Shown here piece by piece: positions 63,485-64,000 of a DNA stretch of 64,000 nucleotides (positions are counted from its first letter, which is position 1; every line of letters starts with the position of its first letter). Made by a program: the position numbers and the translations under genes. The stretch covers positions 33,435,531-33,499,530 of the forward strand of contig NC_135049.1 in NCBI RefSeq assembly GCF_051014685.1. The letters are read 5' to 3'. Origin of the DNA: Ptiloglossa arizonensis (Eukaryota > Arthropoda > Insecta > Hymenoptera > Colletidae). Below the pieces are notes generated by a model. It was not told the origin of the DNA, ran no database searches, and saw only the letters and a list, made by a program, of their open reading frames with translations.

Positions 63485-64000
63485 TTAATCCATTGTTTTT
63501 ATAAATTCAATCGCAGAACAAAATTGTGTCCACCAATATTGTTCTTCACCTTCTAGTCGATTTCCATAGAAACTATCCACGTACTGTATAGTCGACAACA
63601 AGGACGGCGGATTAGCCTGAAAAAGTAGCCGAAAAAAAGATAGATTGAAAATTTAAATTAGCAAGTCACGGCTGATAAAGAATGCAACTTACCTTTATGA
63701 TAACATAGACCAAGACAGGGATGAGATCATCGGCTGCGGGTACACCTCTCTCGGTTGCCATCGAAAGCAAATTCATGATGGTCGTAGCACAACGAAATAC
63801 ACATTGTAGCTTATCTCTAGGAGTTTTATACGCTGATATTACAGCTAGTTCGGCTTGAGCCCACGGCCAAGGACACTCGTAATGGTATAACTTAGGAATT
63901 CGCAGATCTTTGTGGTTGGGTGTCACGACTTTGGCCAATTTTTTAATATGATCATGAAGCAATTGATCTCGATAAACGTCACCGTCTCCGTTTGGATACA
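63485..64000 (-). CDS. Gapvd1: GAPVD1/RME-6 (Gapex-5), C-terminal VPS9 region, partial
   Basis: The two last coding exons are visible: 63693 to beyond 64000, and 63485-63617 (TAA 63485-63487). The rest lies right of the window. The peptide matches the end of the VPS9 domain of GAPVD1: YPNGDGDVYRDQLLHDHI, AELAVISAYKTPRDKLQCVF, TIMNLLSMA, ADDLIPVLVYVIIKANPPSL and LSTIQYVDSFYG, then a final EFIKTMD. VPS9 domains activate Rab5 as exchange factors in clathrin-dependent endocytosis (known for the family). The Asp and Tyr expected in the catalytic stretch (ADDLIPVLVYV) are present. Confidence 0.93.

Overview
The window is nuclear DNA from an insect, most likely a bee, ant or wasp. The genes are split by many short GT-AG introns, the flanks are AT-rich but full of CG dinucleotides, and the proteins are recognisable arthropod orthologues. 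There is no operon structure, and I recognised no transposon, rRNA, tRNA or CRISPR array. Gene models were read by eye from reading frames, splice sites and remembered family sequences. No search or computation was run. Every complete model closes in frame.

Layout, left to right. At 86-745 (+) are the last three exons of a DDIT4/REDD1-family gene (charybdis/scylla), a TOR inhibitor. At 5890-18906 (-) is a complete glutamate synthase of about 2056 residues in 32 exons. Its stop codon lies about 35 bp from a 595-bp (GATA)n tract. From 18.9 to 26.9 kb I see no convincing gene, only microsatellites. At 26923-42460 (-) is canoe/afadin (26 coding exons), with RA, FHA, DIL and PDZ domains and one very large extra exon of 2112 nt. 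From 42.5 to 49.2 kb lies the shared 5' region of canoe and the next gene. At 49272-52550 (+) is a probable FLASH/CASP8AP2 homologue. At 53586-55319 (+) is TMEM35/NACHO, an acetylcholine-receptor chaperone. At 56799-58000 (-) is VTA1. At 59204-60320 (+) is the mitochondrial ribosomal protein mL46. At 60682-61824 (-) is the rRNA methyltransferase BUD23. At 63485-64000 (-) is the C-terminal VPS9 part of GAPVD1/RME-6, which runs off the window.

The genes do not form one pathway. They are unrelated neighbours: nutrient signalling and nitrogen metabolism, cell junctions, histone mRNA processing, receptor assembly, ESCRT, both ribosomes, and endocytosis.

The unusual signals are structural rather than a new gene system. 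They are two short introns without stop codons that keep the reading frame (81 nt in glutamate synthase, 93 nt in canoe), two GC-AG introns, a near-perfect 25-bp hairpin in a glutamate synthase intron, the symmetric giant exon of canoe with a Thr-Glu repeat, GGAAT-type pentamer arrays in opposite orientation on either side of canoe, and a protein-like block at 58.5 kb that changes frame without an intron.
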